DNA from: Paenibacillus phocaeensis
GTDB lineage: Bacteria > Bacillota > Bacilli > Paenibacillales > Paenibacillaceae
NCBI RefSeq assembly: GCF_900021165.1
Contig: NZ_FCOQ01000021.1
Span: forward strand, 64,567-128,566
DNA: 64,000 nucleotides
Direction of reading: 5' to 3'
Shown in pieces: positions 43,242-51,356 of this stretch (position 1 is its first letter; every line of letters starts with the position of its first letter). The notes under the pieces are model-generated. The model was not told the origin of the DNA and made no database searches. It worked only from the letters and a program-made list of their open reading frames with translations. The translations under genes and the position numbers were made by a program.

Positions 43242-43916
43242 ATGAGTGAACTTCAAAGTGGATCAATAAATGAAGCATTTGATAAATACTGGTTTGGATT
43301 TAACTATTGATTACAGTGAAGTAGCCCTAGATTCAATATTTAATGATGATGTTACCAGTGAAATACCAATACTAAAGAGCATAATATCCTTAGGAAGGTT
43401 AGGAATTTCTATAAAACAACTTCATTTTACCAAGAAAGTACTTTGTTTTTTAAGAGAATTTCATTCGAGGAATTCGACAGATAATTTTTCTGATTTTAAA
43501 TATAAGCTTATTACTGATGAAAAGTTCAAGTACAAAGTTACTGAACAAATTATATTGATTATTGATAGATTAAGGACTGAACAACGATCTGTTTTGTTTG
43601 CTAAGCTGTTTATAGGCCATATACAAGAAAAATACGATTGGGATACGTTTTGTTACTTCTCGGAATGTTTAGATTCAATGCAGCCTCTTGATATAGATGT
43701 GCTTGGATATTTATCTACTAAAGAATCTGAGGAAATTGGGAAAATAGCTATTCATTCATGTGATAGGTATATGCTAATAGCTTCATAGAAAGATTAAAAT
43801 CCTTTGGGTTTGTTGGTATGAAAGAGCTGACTTGGATTAGTACAGCTGGTGACTTTAAAAAAGAAGCATGTATAAGTAGCTTAGGAGTAATAATATTCAA
43901 TGCATTTAGAATTTAG
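43242..43916 (+). pseudogene. Double-frameshifted gene of unknown function
   Basis: AAAGGAG and ATG 43242 start MSELQSGSINEA, but that frame stops early at 43308-43310. The continuous coding signal moves to a second frame (43270-43788, LTIDYSEVALDSIFNDDVTS ... EIGKIAIHSCDRY) and then returns to the first frame from about 43767 (ANSFIERLKSFGFVGM ... IIFNAFRI), ending at TAG 43914-43916. Together the three parts give about 222 residues, so two compensating indels are the simplest reading. AT-rich, right after jetD on the same strand. The 172-residue middle frame could still be made but lacks an RBS. Family unknown. Confidence 0.65.
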
Positions 43917-43954
43917 ATATTTCTATGAAACACTTTCGTATAACAGATAACGGT

Positions 43955-44353
43955 CTAATCACGACTTAGGATAGCTGAATACATTTCCATCCGATTCAGA
44001 TCAATAATCATATTGCTGCTCTTCAAAACATCCAACCCAATTAGGCCATTTATTTGATCGATATCCTCATGAAAGACACCAAAATCAACATAAGCATTGT
44101 TCATAATGTAATCTCCTAGCTGAACTTGATCAATCCGCTTTCGGAAAGAGTATTCATCTCCTCCAATTCCAAAACTGCGTACAAGTTTGTCTCCATTTTC
44201 AAAGTGAATTCCGATTTGTGCCGCGAGATCGGAAGAGAGGAGAGAATGGGCTGCACCGGTGTCGATAACTAGATGATCGATGGTCAAGGAGCGTCCTTTA
44301 TAATGGATCGTCATAGAGGTCTGCAGTAGATTATCGATATAATCGATCTTCAT
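43955..44353 (-). CDS. Retropepsin-like aspartic protease (cassette 1)
   Basis: 132 residues. The active-site motif LVIDTGAAHSLL (Asp-Thr-Gly-Ala) lies at residues 28-39, followed by the flap region VRSFGIGGDEYSF and the second structural motif INGLIGLDVLKSS (hydrophobic-hydrophobic-Gly) and IDLNRMEM, exactly the order of single-domain retropepsins, which act as homodimers. No signal peptide or membrane anchor, so it is cytoplasmic. The gene begins one base after the stop of the small protein at 44355-44597; the same pair occurs again at 44810-45447. The substrate is unknown. Confidence 0.85.
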   Translation of the reverse strand: MKIDYIDNLLQTSMTIHYKGRSLTIDHLVIDTGAAHSLLSSDLAAQIGIHFENGDKLVRSFGIGGDEYSFRKRIDQVQLGDYIMNNAYVDFGVFHEDIDQINGLIGLDVLKSSNMIIDLNRMEMYSAILSRD

Positions 44354-44354
44354 G

Positions 44355-44597
44355 TTATCGGCTCCTATAGAATGGAGGTTTTCTTAGCTCGATCGCAATT
44401 TTTTCTTGGCCGGTGTGGTAAACGATGTTATTGTCTTTGCATCTTAGGAGCTCTTTGGTCGCTTCGGAGGGGTCTTGAATGGCTCGAACCAGAGCTACCT
44501 CTTCAACGTACTGAATGTTATCTTCCGTATAGGAGTCGAGAATTTCAAGCAGTACATATTGATCGGGATAAACCGTACGAACTTCCTGCCATTGCAT
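44355..44597 (-). CDS. Small cassette protein paired with retropepsin (cassette 1)
   Basis: 80 residues, RBS GGAGTG before ATG 44597. Sequence MQWQEVRTVYPDQYVLLEIL ... VEEVALVRAI ... NIVYHTGQEKIAIELRKPPF. It is a distant paralogue of 45187-45447: shared pattern M.W..VR...PD..VL.E, VEE.A, then YHT..E...I and a final F/R. Small, alpha-beta, with no signal peptide. It is always next to the protease here, so it may be the substrate, inhibitor or targeting partner. No known function that I recognise. Confidence 0.8.
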   Translation of the reverse strand: MQWQEVRTVYPDQYVLLEILDSYTEDNIQYVEEVALVRAIQDPSEATKELLRCKDNNIVYHTGQEKIAIELRKPPFYRSR

Positions 44598-44809
44598 AAA
44601 ATCACTCCATTTCTCAGTGTTTCATTTATAGAAATTATATCATGTTTTGAGAGGCGGTCCCCCCCCCAACACATAAGCCCATGAACCGCATTATAAAAAG
44701 GACATGCAAATCAATATAAAGGCACAATAGGAGTGAATCGGCGGGCGAGTTAAGTAGTAGTGCTGGTTTCCCGTTTGTGGCTTGCGGTTTTTTTGGAGTG
44801 ATTTTGTTT

Positions 44810-45190
44810 TTAGTGCATCACAAAGTTTTTGAAGTCGATAACCGCTTGACTTCTTGTGAAATAATCAACCCCGAGTATTGCATCAAAACCGTAAGGGATT
44901 TTTGTCATTGCTAATTGTAAAGTGTAATTTGATAGATGGTTTGAATCGATTGAGATATCGTCTACTGTTTGTTGAAATGCTAGTTCACTTTTGCCACCAA
45001 TCCCATACATTCGGACGGCTCTGCCAATTTCGGTGTTAATCATAAGACCGATCGAAGAAACGATGTCAGTATCAAATACCGAAATTGCACAGCCCGTGTC
45101 GAGGAGAACATTTTCTAGAGTAATCGTGCTAGATTTATAGCCTAATTTAACGGAAATAAGCGGCAGACCATTTTTCATGACAATCTTCAT
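44810..45190 (-). CDS. Retropepsin-like aspartic protease (cassette 2)
   Basis: 126 residues. Active site VLLDTGCAISVF (Asp-Thr-Gly-Cys), the flap-like VRMYGIGGKSELAF and the second motif FDAILGVDYFTRS then VIDFKNFVMH. Same layout as the protease at 43955, with low identity apart from the motifs, so the two are old paralogues or separately acquired. ATG 45190 overlaps the stop of the small protein upstream by four bases (ATGA), showing translational coupling. Cytoplasmic; substrate unknown. Gap 44598-44809 contains a run of nine C and no gene. Confidence 0.85.
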   Translation of the reverse strand: MKIVMKNGLPLISVKLGYKSSTITLENVLLDTGCAISVFDTDIVSSIGLMINTEIGRAVRMYGIGGKSELAFQQTVDDISIDSNHLSNYTLQLAMTKIPYGFDAILGVDYFTRSQAVIDFKNFVMH

Positions 45191-45447
45191 TGTAAGCCAC
45201 GTACTCCAGTAAAGGGTTGCTCAATAATCTCAAGGTGCTCATGTGAGGTGTGGTAAATGTAATATTCCCGACTGGGATCGGCAAGGTGGTGTTCTTTGTA
45301 GGCTTGCCAGGCGCAATTCGTATCATCAAAATCAGAAATAACGGCCAGTTCCTCAACTTGCCGCTGTTGATTGGCGGATTTTGCGGAGATTGCTTCAAAT
45401 AATACCCAGCGATCCGGAAACTGTTTTCTAACCTTAGGCCATTTCAT
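45187..45447 (-). CDS. Small cassette protein paired with retropepsin (cassette 2)
   Basis: 86 residues from ATG 45447 (GAGGTG upstream; GTG 45456 lies inside the RBS). MKWPKVRKQFPDRWVLFEAI ... VEELAVISDFDD ... YYIYHTSHEHLEIIEQPFTG. It shares the spaced pattern of the 44355-44597 protein. The coupling to a protease gene by overlap suggests that the two products work together in fixed ratio. Not recognised as a named family. Confidence 0.8.
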   Translation of the reverse strand: MKWPKVRKQFPDRWVLFEAISAKSANQQRQVEELAVISDFDDTNCAWQAYKEHHLADPSREYYIYHTSHEHLEIIEQPFTGVRGLQ

Positions 45448-45629
45448 ATATAACACCTCAAATCTTTTTTATGATACTTTTATTTTACTATAACAAACAT
45501 AGAGTTGAAATCAATTGAATGTAGATCGAAGGCATATGGGAGAAAAAATCATGTTCAATTTCCAAAATCATACAAACTGTAATAGTCTCGAAGGAGTTCA
45601 TCAGCGATAGCCAAGAGGAAGTGAAAGAA

Positions 45630-48266
45630 GTGAACATCCCTATATTAACCACAAAGCTGCATATTCCTCCGGCGCGATCGAAAGCGGTTTTACGCTCACA
45701 TTTGTTTGAACGCTTGTCTGAGGGGCAGCAAGGAAAAGTAACGCTAATCTCCGCTTCTGCAGGCTATGGTAAAACCACGTTGGTCAGCGAGTGGCTGGCT
45801 GACTGCAGACGTCGGGCCGCTTGGTTATCGCTGGATGAAGGTGACAATGATCCTGGGCGATTTCTCCTTCATCTTATCGCTGCCATAAAGAACATCGTTG
45901 ACGTTAACGACCAAGGTGTATGGAAAGCGCTGCAATCTCCGCAACCGTTGCCGATCCCATACATCCTTACTGCTTTAGTCAATGCAATATCCTCCGGTTC
46001 AGATTCATTTATTCTCGTTCTTGATGACTATCACGTCATTGAATCTCAAACCGTGCATGATGCTCTGTCTTTTCTGATCGATCATCAACCGTTACAGATG
46101 CATTTGATCATCATGACGCGCGAAGAGCCGAAGCTGCCGATCGCCAGATTACGGGCGAAAAACCGATTAACCGAACTGCGCGGAAACGACCTGCGTTTCA
46201 CCCGGGATGAAGCGATGTTATTTTTTAACCAAATCATGGGGCTTCATTTATCATCGGCGGAGGTATTTGCTCTGGAGGCACGCACAGAAGGGTGGATTGT
46301 CGGGCTGCAATTAGCCGCGATCTCGATGCAGGGTTGTTCGAATACGACCCAATTCATTTCATCCTTTACCGGCAGCCACCGTTTTGTGTTGGACTATTTA
46401 ATGGAAGAAGTCCTTATGCAGCAATCTGAAAAGGTTCAGACCTTTTTGCTTCATACCTCCATTCTTGATCGATTTTGCGGCTCCCTCTGTGATGCCGTTC
46501 TACCGCAAGGTATGGGGGGAGATGAAATCCTGGCGTATCTTGAGCGTTCCAACCTCTTCATGATCCCGTTGGATAGCGAGCGTCATTGGTACCGTTACCA
46601 TCATCTTTTTGCTGATTTGTTGCGACAGCGTTTGTATCATGCCAACAAGGACAAGGCCGAGGAGATCGCCGTTCTACATACCCGGGCAAGCCACTGGTTT
46701 GAAGAGAATGATCTTGAGATCGAAGCTTTTCAGCACGCTGTGGCGGCTCAAGATGTGGATCGGGCTGCCACATTAATCGAAGGAAGGGAAATGCCTCTAC
46801 ATTTTCGCGGCGCCGCTCAGCCTGTATTAAATTGGTTGAAACGCCAGGACGCGTCCACGCTGAACGAACGGCCGTCGCTCTGGGTGATTTATGCCTCCGC
46901 CTTATTGATGATCGGCCAAGTGGACGGAATCGAACAAAAACTATCCGCTGCCGAAGCGGCCATGAAGCAGATCGATTCCAAAGAGGTAGATCCTGATCTA
47001 ATCGGGCATATCGCATCGATCCGGGCCACGCTTGGAGTTACTCGGAACGAGACGGATACCATTATTGCCCAATCCCTCCTCGCGTTGGAGCAGCTGCATC
47101 CGAATAATCTGCCTGTGCGCGCGGCGACAAGCTGGACGTTAGGCGTTGCCTACCAGCTGCAGGGCGATCGCGCAGCCGCCAGACGAGCTTATACTGAAGC
47201 CTTATCGATCAGCAAGCGAATGGGGCACTTGATTATTACGCTAATGGCAACATTAGGTACAGGCCAGATTCAGGAGCTCGACAATCAGTTGAACCTGGCC
47301 GTGCAAACCTATAAACAAGTGATTGAACTGGCTGGCGAACCGCCATTGCCGGCTGCTTGTGATGCCTACTTGGGCATGGCTCGTATCTTCTATGAATGGA
47401 ACGATTTGGAGGCAGCCGAACAGCATATAGGGCAGAGTATCCTGTTGGCCAAGCAGATCGAAAACACGGATAGGCTATCCGATAGTGAACTATTTGCGGC
47501 TAAATTGAAACTCGCCAGACAAGATATTTTAGCCTCGGAAGCTTTGTTAACTAAAGTTCGTTATGAAGTGCAAGAACGATCCTTTCCTCACCTTTTGGGT
47601 GAAGTTCAACATTTGGAACTTCTTATTTCTCTTCATCACGGCAACTTTCCGGAAGCCGTCAAGCATTTGGAAACTAGTGAATGGCCTGTTCTGCAGTCAA
47701 GAATGCATATGATCCAAGGGAATGCAAGCGCGGCTCTGGCCCTACTGGCTCCTTTGTATGACCAAGCGAGAGCGAAGCAATGGAAGAACGAACAGCTTAA
47801 GCTTCGTGTACTCCAAGCCTTAGCCTTTCAGGTCCAAGGCGATCTGGAGAGGGCGCTTCAAAGATTAAAAGATGCTTTGACACTGGCAGAGGATGAAGGT
47901 TTCGTTCGTCTTTTTGTTGACGAGGGTAAGCCCATGCTTGATTTGTTAACGGAAGCGGCTACCCGTCGGATCCAGCCGGAATATACCGGTTTTTTACTGT
48001 CCAACATGCATCATGAACAGAAGCTCAATCATTTCGCGATTCACAGTCCACCCATTCGCTTCGAACCTTTCAGCGATGCCTTAAGCCAGCGTGAACTGGA
48101 AGTTCTGCAACTGATTGCCCAAGGCCTCTCCAATCAAGAAATAGGGGATCGGCTTTTCCTGGCCTTAAGTACCGTGAAGGGGTATAATCGTAATATTTTT
48201 GACAAATTGCAGGTTAAACGGCGAACCGAAGCGATCGCACGTGCCAGAGAGCTCGGCCTGATATAA
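45630..48266 (+). CDS. LAL-type (MalT-like) LuxR family ATP-dependent regulator
   Basis: 878 residues from GTG 45630, which is nine bases from GAGGAA; GTG 45621 touches the RBS. Domain order: STAND NTPase with Walker A SASAGYGKTTLV near residue 40 and Walker B FILVLDDYH; winged-helix (LAAISMQG...); a long TPR-like region (about 330-780); and a C-terminal LuxR HTH (LSQRELEVLQLIAQGLSNQE, then IGDRLFLALSTVKGY). Such proteins bind an inducer in the TPR part, hydrolyse ATP and activate nearby genes. The DUF4386 relic and NAD(P)-binding gene downstream are the likely former and present targets. Confidence 0.93.
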   Translation: MNIPILTTKLHIPPARSKAVLRSHLFERLSEGQQGKVTLISASAGYGKTTLVSEWLADCRRRAAWLSLDEGDNDPGRFLLHLIAAIKNIVDVNDQGVWKALQSPQPLPIPYILTALVNAISSGSDSFILVLDDYHVIESQTVHDALSFLIDHQPLQMHLIIMTREEPKLPIARLRAKNRLTELRGNDLRFTRDEAMLFFNQIMGLHLSSAEVFALEARTEGWIVGLQLAAISMQGCSNTTQFISSFTGSHRFVLDYLMEEVLMQQSEKVQTFLLHTSILDRFCGSLCDAVLPQGMGGDEILAYLERSNLFMIPLDSERHWYRYHHLFADLLRQRLYHANKDKAEEIAVLHTRASHWFEENDLEIEAFQHAVAAQDVDRAATLIEGREMPLHFRGAAQPVLNWLKRQDASTLNERPSLWVIYASALLMIGQVDGIEQKLSAAEAAMKQIDSKEVDPDLIGHIASIRATLGVTRNETDTIIAQSLLALEQLHPNNLPVRAATSWTLGVAYQLQGDRAAARRAYTEALSISKRMGHLIITLMATLGTGQIQELDNQLNLAVQTYKQVIELAGEPPLPAACDAYLGMARIFYEWNDLEAAEQHIGQSILLAKQIENTDRLSDSELFAAKLKLARQDILASEALLTKVRYEVQERSFPHLLGEVQHLELLISLHHGNFPEAVKHLETSEWPVLQSRMHMIQGNASAALALLAPLYDQARAKQWKNEQLKLRVLQALAFQVQGDLERALQRLKDALTLAEDEGFVRLFVDEGKPMLDLLTEAATRRIQPEYTGFLLSNMHHEQKLNHFAIHSPPIRFEPFSDALSQRELEVLQLIAQGLSNQEIGDRLFLALSTVKGYNRNIFDKLQVKRRTEAIARARELGLI

Positions 48267-48422
48267 CTGACTCCGGTCTTAAGCAATGCCTAAAGGCAAA
48301 GCTTGGGACTTTTTTAGTTCGCACCAACTTTAATACTTTAGTATCTACTCGGTCATACCTTGCAGCCAATATACTATTCGTAAAACACTCTGGCTGATCA
48401 TCAGGTAAAAGGGGGAGGCGTC

Positions 48423-48610
48423 CTGCAAACCAACAGAAAAACGGCAGTCTACCTTGGGCTGCTGCTCATATTTAGTTTTGTTAGTGGCATATTTAGCTCT
48501 GTTCCTGCATTAGAACGTTCCGATTACCTTGTAAAGTTGTCGGAGATCGAAACGCAAGTTTTGGCGTGTTTCTCGCTGTACTCCTAATATTCAGAGGTTT
48601 CAATAAATAA
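48423..48610 (+). pseudogene. DUF4386 membrane protein relic
   Basis: GGGGGAGG precedes a CTG (48423) where an ATG is expected; the frame then reads NRKTAVYLGLLLIFSFVSGI and SSVPALERSDYLVKLSEIE, the start of DUF4386 proteins. After ETQVL the frame is lost; in another frame the very end VFLAVLLIFRGFNK and TAA (48608-48610) fit the last helix. Most of the gene (normally about 220 codons) has been deleted. DUF4386 genes often sit downstream of LAL regulators, in line with the present position. Confidence 0.65.
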
Positions 48611-48635
48611 AATCTAATAAAAACGGAGATGGAAT

Positions 48636-49352
48636 ATGAGAGTATTAGTGCTTGGGGCAAGCGGAGCTACCGGCAAACAAGTCGTCAGGCAATTCATTAA
48701 AAGACAAATCTCTACTCGGATTCTCATCCGAAATAGTGCAGTTCTTCCCACAGACTTACTAGAGCATCCATTGGTGGAAATCGTAAAGGGGAATATCAAC
48801 GAATTAAATGACGCTGAAATGAATCAACTTCTACGTGATTGTGATGTCATGATCTCCTGTCTTGGTCATAATCTAACGCTCAAGGGGATGTTTGGCAAAC
48901 CTCGTGATTTGGTGTTTGATGCCATCCAAAGAATCTGCGAAATGGCCCCAAAAAGCGCTGGCAAAAGAGTGAAACTCATCCTGATGAGTACAGTAGGTTA
49001 CACGAACACGTTATCGGGAGAGACAAATTCACGGGGAGAAAAAATCGTCTTATCCATACTAAAGCTTTTGCTTCCTCCTCATCGAGATAATATGAAGGCA
49101 GCCAATTATTTGATTGCCAAATTAGGTAAAGAAGACGACAATGTCGGATGGGTTGCCGTACGGCCGGATACCTTAGTCGATCATGATGAAGAGAGTCCCT
49201 ATGATATTTGTGAAGCTCCGGTAAGAAGCCCCATATTCAATGCGGGTAAAACAAGCCGAATCAATGTAAGTCATTTTATCGCTGAACTAGCGACGGATGA
49301 TAAGATGTGGAAGGATTGGGAATTCAAAACCCCGGTGATTTATAATAAATAA
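48636..49352 (+). CDS. NAD(P)-binding (atypical SDR, NmrA/YwnB-like) protein
   Basis: 238 residues. Rossmann loop VLVLGASGATGKQVVRQFIK at the N-terminus, then LVEIVKGNINE, CDVMISCLGHN and LILMSTVGYTN, and a late VRPDTLVD. The GASGATG motif and lack of a YxxxK centre indicate an atypical SDR of the NmrA/YwnB/biliverdin-reductase-B-like type, which often acts as redox sensor or quinone reductase. RBS ACGGAGATGG. It lies downstream of the LAL regulator and the DUF4386 relic, probably in the same regulatory unit. Confidence 0.88.
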   Translation: MRVLVLGASGATGKQVVRQFIKRQISTRILIRNSAVLPTDLLEHPLVEIVKGNINELNDAEMNQLLRDCDVMISCLGHNLTLKGMFGKPRDLVFDAIQRICEMAPKSAGKRVKLILMSTVGYTNTLSGETNSRGEKIVLSILKLLLPPHRDNMKAANYLIAKLGKEDDNVGWVAVRPDTLVDHDEESPYDICEAPVRSPIFNAGKTSRINVSHFIAELATDDKMWKDWEFKTPVIYNK

Positions 49353-49445
49353 AGAGGTTGCGCATGCCGCCGAAGAGCAGAAATCGAAAGAGTTTCGTTT
49401 CTCTGATGGACACTTCTACTGCACCAACTTCTTGACCCTCCCCAC

Positions 49446-49630
49446 CTAACGCTTACCAGCAACGCTATTTGCGCCGAAACGGGGACTTGTAAAATCTAAC
49501 GCTTGCAGGAGAGCTTATTTCCCGACTTTTCTGCAGAAAAGCGGTGTTTTTGGCCGTATAAGCGCTGTGGTCAGCGTTAGAAATGAAACTCTCCTTTTTT
49601 TGCCCCAATAAGCGTTCTGGTCAGCGTTAG
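49446..49630. repeat. 185-bp mirrored repeat element, copy 2
   Basis: Boxes CTAACGCTTACCAGCAACGC (49446) and CTAACGCTTGCAGGAGAGCT (49496) in direct orientation, and AATAAGCGCTGTGGTCAGCG..TTAG forms ending at 49580 and 49630 in inverted orientation. Offsets 0, 50, 134 and 184 equal those of copy 1 at 23498-23682. The middle contains the perfect palindrome CTTTTCTGCAGAAAAG (49526-49541). Spacer sequences differ between copies. The flanking gap (49353-49445 and 49631-49825) shows no gene. Confidence 0.82.
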
Positions 49631-49825
49631 CGTAAATAGGGAACGGCGCAGGTTGGCCTTGTTCGGACGTTGAACGCGGCGCAGCTACAGGTTGGCTAGA
49701 CTTGTGCCCGCCTTCGGCGCCCCTCTATTCCGCCGTGCCTGCCTTGCGGGAAGATCAGCGATAGCTTGGCCCGACGATCGAATGGGGGATAGACCACCCC
49801 CTATTGGGAAGTGCAAAGTGCCAAC

Positions 49826-50326
49826 CTACTCGATTACTTCGATCCTCTTCCGATCGGTCTCTAATTTATAGGCTTGGGGATTGTCGTCCGCCCCTTGCAG
49901 CGTGAATTCAGCAACGGCGGAGACTTCGTAGACGCCCGGGGTCTTAAAGCGATACGGATGTTTCTCCTGGATGACGTCGTCCGGATCAATAGGGCGCATG
50001 ACGCCAATGTCGGTTCTTACGATAGGATCGGCATTTCCTTCGCTGTCTTGGATGACATAGTAAAAGACCGGCTCTCCCGTTATGATTTCGAACGTTTGAT
50101 CCGCCGTGTTTTTTAATTCCGCTTCCAAGGAGAACGTCGTGTTGACCTTCACTTGTTCAGGAGCCGCAAACCGTACGGAGAAGAAGTTGTCTTGGCTGCT
50201 TGACGTTTGCGTCTGAGCAGGCGGAGCGGGTTCCGTCTTCGCCGGATTGGCGTCAAGGCCCGGTTCGGAAGCTTGGCAACCAAGCAAAAGGGCGAACAAG
50301 AGAATAAATCCGAATGGTTTCATCAT
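49826..50326 (-). CDS. Lipoprotein, possible BsuPI-like beta-sandwich domain
   Basis: 166 residues from ATG 50326, five bases after GGAGG; an upstream ATG 50338 lies before the RBS. Lipobox LLLGC at residues 13-17, then a Pro/Thr/Gln-rich linker. The mature domain has FSLEAELKNTADQTFEIITG, EPVFYYVIQDSEGN, HPYRFKTPGVYEVSAVAEF, a seven-stranded immunoglobulin-like pattern similar to intracellular proteinase inhibitor (BsuPI) domains, though that link is only suggestive. Next to an AraC gene on the same strand, probably separate unit. Confidence 0.78.
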   Translation of the reverse strand: MMKPFGFILLFALLLGCQASEPGLDANPAKTEPAPPAQTQTSSSQDNFFSVRFAAPEQVKVNTTFSLEAELKNTADQTFEIITGEPVFYYVIQDSEGNADPIVRTDIGVMRPIDPDDVIQEKHPYRFKTPGVYEVSAVAEFTLQGADDNPQAYKLETDRKRIEVIE

Positions 50327-50374
50327 AAACACCTCCATCCTATGGACGATAGGGCGGGGGTGTTTGTTGCTCTA

Positions 50375-51244
50375 TCATGGATCCAACTTATAAAACAACG
50401 GATTATGCCCGGTAACTTGCTTGAACACTCTGCCAAAATGCGTGACGCTGCCGAACCCTACCTTTTTGGCAATCAGGTTGACCTTCAGGGAGGAGTGGAC
50501 CAGGAGTTTCTTGGCTTCCTTGACCCGAATGCTGTTCAAATATTCCACAAAGGTAAACCCCGTCGCTTCTTTAAAACAGCGGCTTAAATAATAGGGACTC
50601 ACGTAGAACTTCTCCGCCAGCAAATGCAGCGATAACTTCTCGGCATAATGGTCGTTAATGTAACGAACAATCTCCGAAATCCGTTCATGCATCGGACTTG
50701 GGAACGGCGGCTCCGGGCTGTTTTGCTTCACTTGCCGGCAGCATTTGATGAGCAGTTGCAGTGTTAAAGTGAGCGCATACATCACGAAGCCGGGGTTGGC
50801 CTCGCGCATCTCCTGAATGAGTTGCTGCGCCAGCATCCGAGTGGATCCTGGGTCCAGTTGGGCACTTCGGATGAGGAGATATTCCTTCTCGAACAACGGC
50901 TGCAGGATGTCCGGAGAAGCGTTTTTCGCCGGGAGCATTTCTTTCTCATGAATATTTATGATCAGCCGCTCGTGTTCGGGGATTTTCGCATTGGTGGTTC
51001 GATGCAGGATGTTCGGAGGGATAATGACGATATCTCCCGCTTCAATCACGAGGGTTCGATCTTTAATGAAAATCTCCCGTTTGCCGGCCAGCAAATAGTA
51101 GATCTCGTACGTACTGTGAAAATGGCTGCTCGGCATATAAATGCTCAACGCCTTCCGGTGGGATACCGAGAAGGTTCCTTCATCGTTATCGTATTGAAGA
51201 TCTCTCAAGACACGCACCGCCTCAAATCCGATTTGATGATTCAT
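50375..51244 (-). CDS. AraC family regulator, divergent from GH105
   Basis: 289 residues. Cupin N-terminal domain (FHSTYEIYYLLAGKREIFIK, IPPNILHRT) and C-terminal double HTH (LSLHLLAEKFYVSPYYLSRC ... VNLIAKKVGFGSVTHFGRVF) with the final GHNPLFYK. It faces the GH105 gene across 112 bases and is the likely activator of it and of the transporter operon downstream. The start ATG 51244 has only a weak upstream purine stretch. Ligand presumably a pectin-derived sugar, by inference from neighbours. Confidence 0.9.
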   Translation of the reverse strand: MNHQIGFEAVRVLRDLQYDNDEGTFSVSHRKALSIYMPSSHFHSTYEIYYLLAGKREIFIKDRTLVIEAGDIVIIPPNILHRTTNAKIPEHERLIINIHEKEMLPAKNASPDILQPLFEKEYLLIRSAQLDPGSTRMLAQQLIQEMREANPGFVMYALTLTLQLLIKCCRQVKQNSPEPPFPSPMHERISEIVRYINDHYAEKLSLHLLAEKFYVSPYYLSRCFKEATGFTFVEYLNSIRVKEAKKLLVHSSLKVNLIAKKVGFGSVTHFGRVFKQVTGHNPLFYKLDP

Positions 51245-51356
51245 TATACCTTGAACTCACGCAAGATATAAGAAGAATCTGCGCTTTATCGCAAAAAATG
51301 TACATATTCCTGTGCTACGATGTGGCTTGAGAACATCCCAAGGAGGAATGAGAGGA

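Noticed and set aside
44659..44667. Run of nine C as a phase-variation tract
   Set aside because: It lies in a gap without a reading frame or promoter that slippage could change.
46558..47016. Minus-strand 152-codon frame within the LAL gene
   Set aside because: Shadow of the regulator coding strand; low-complexity basic product without ribosome site.
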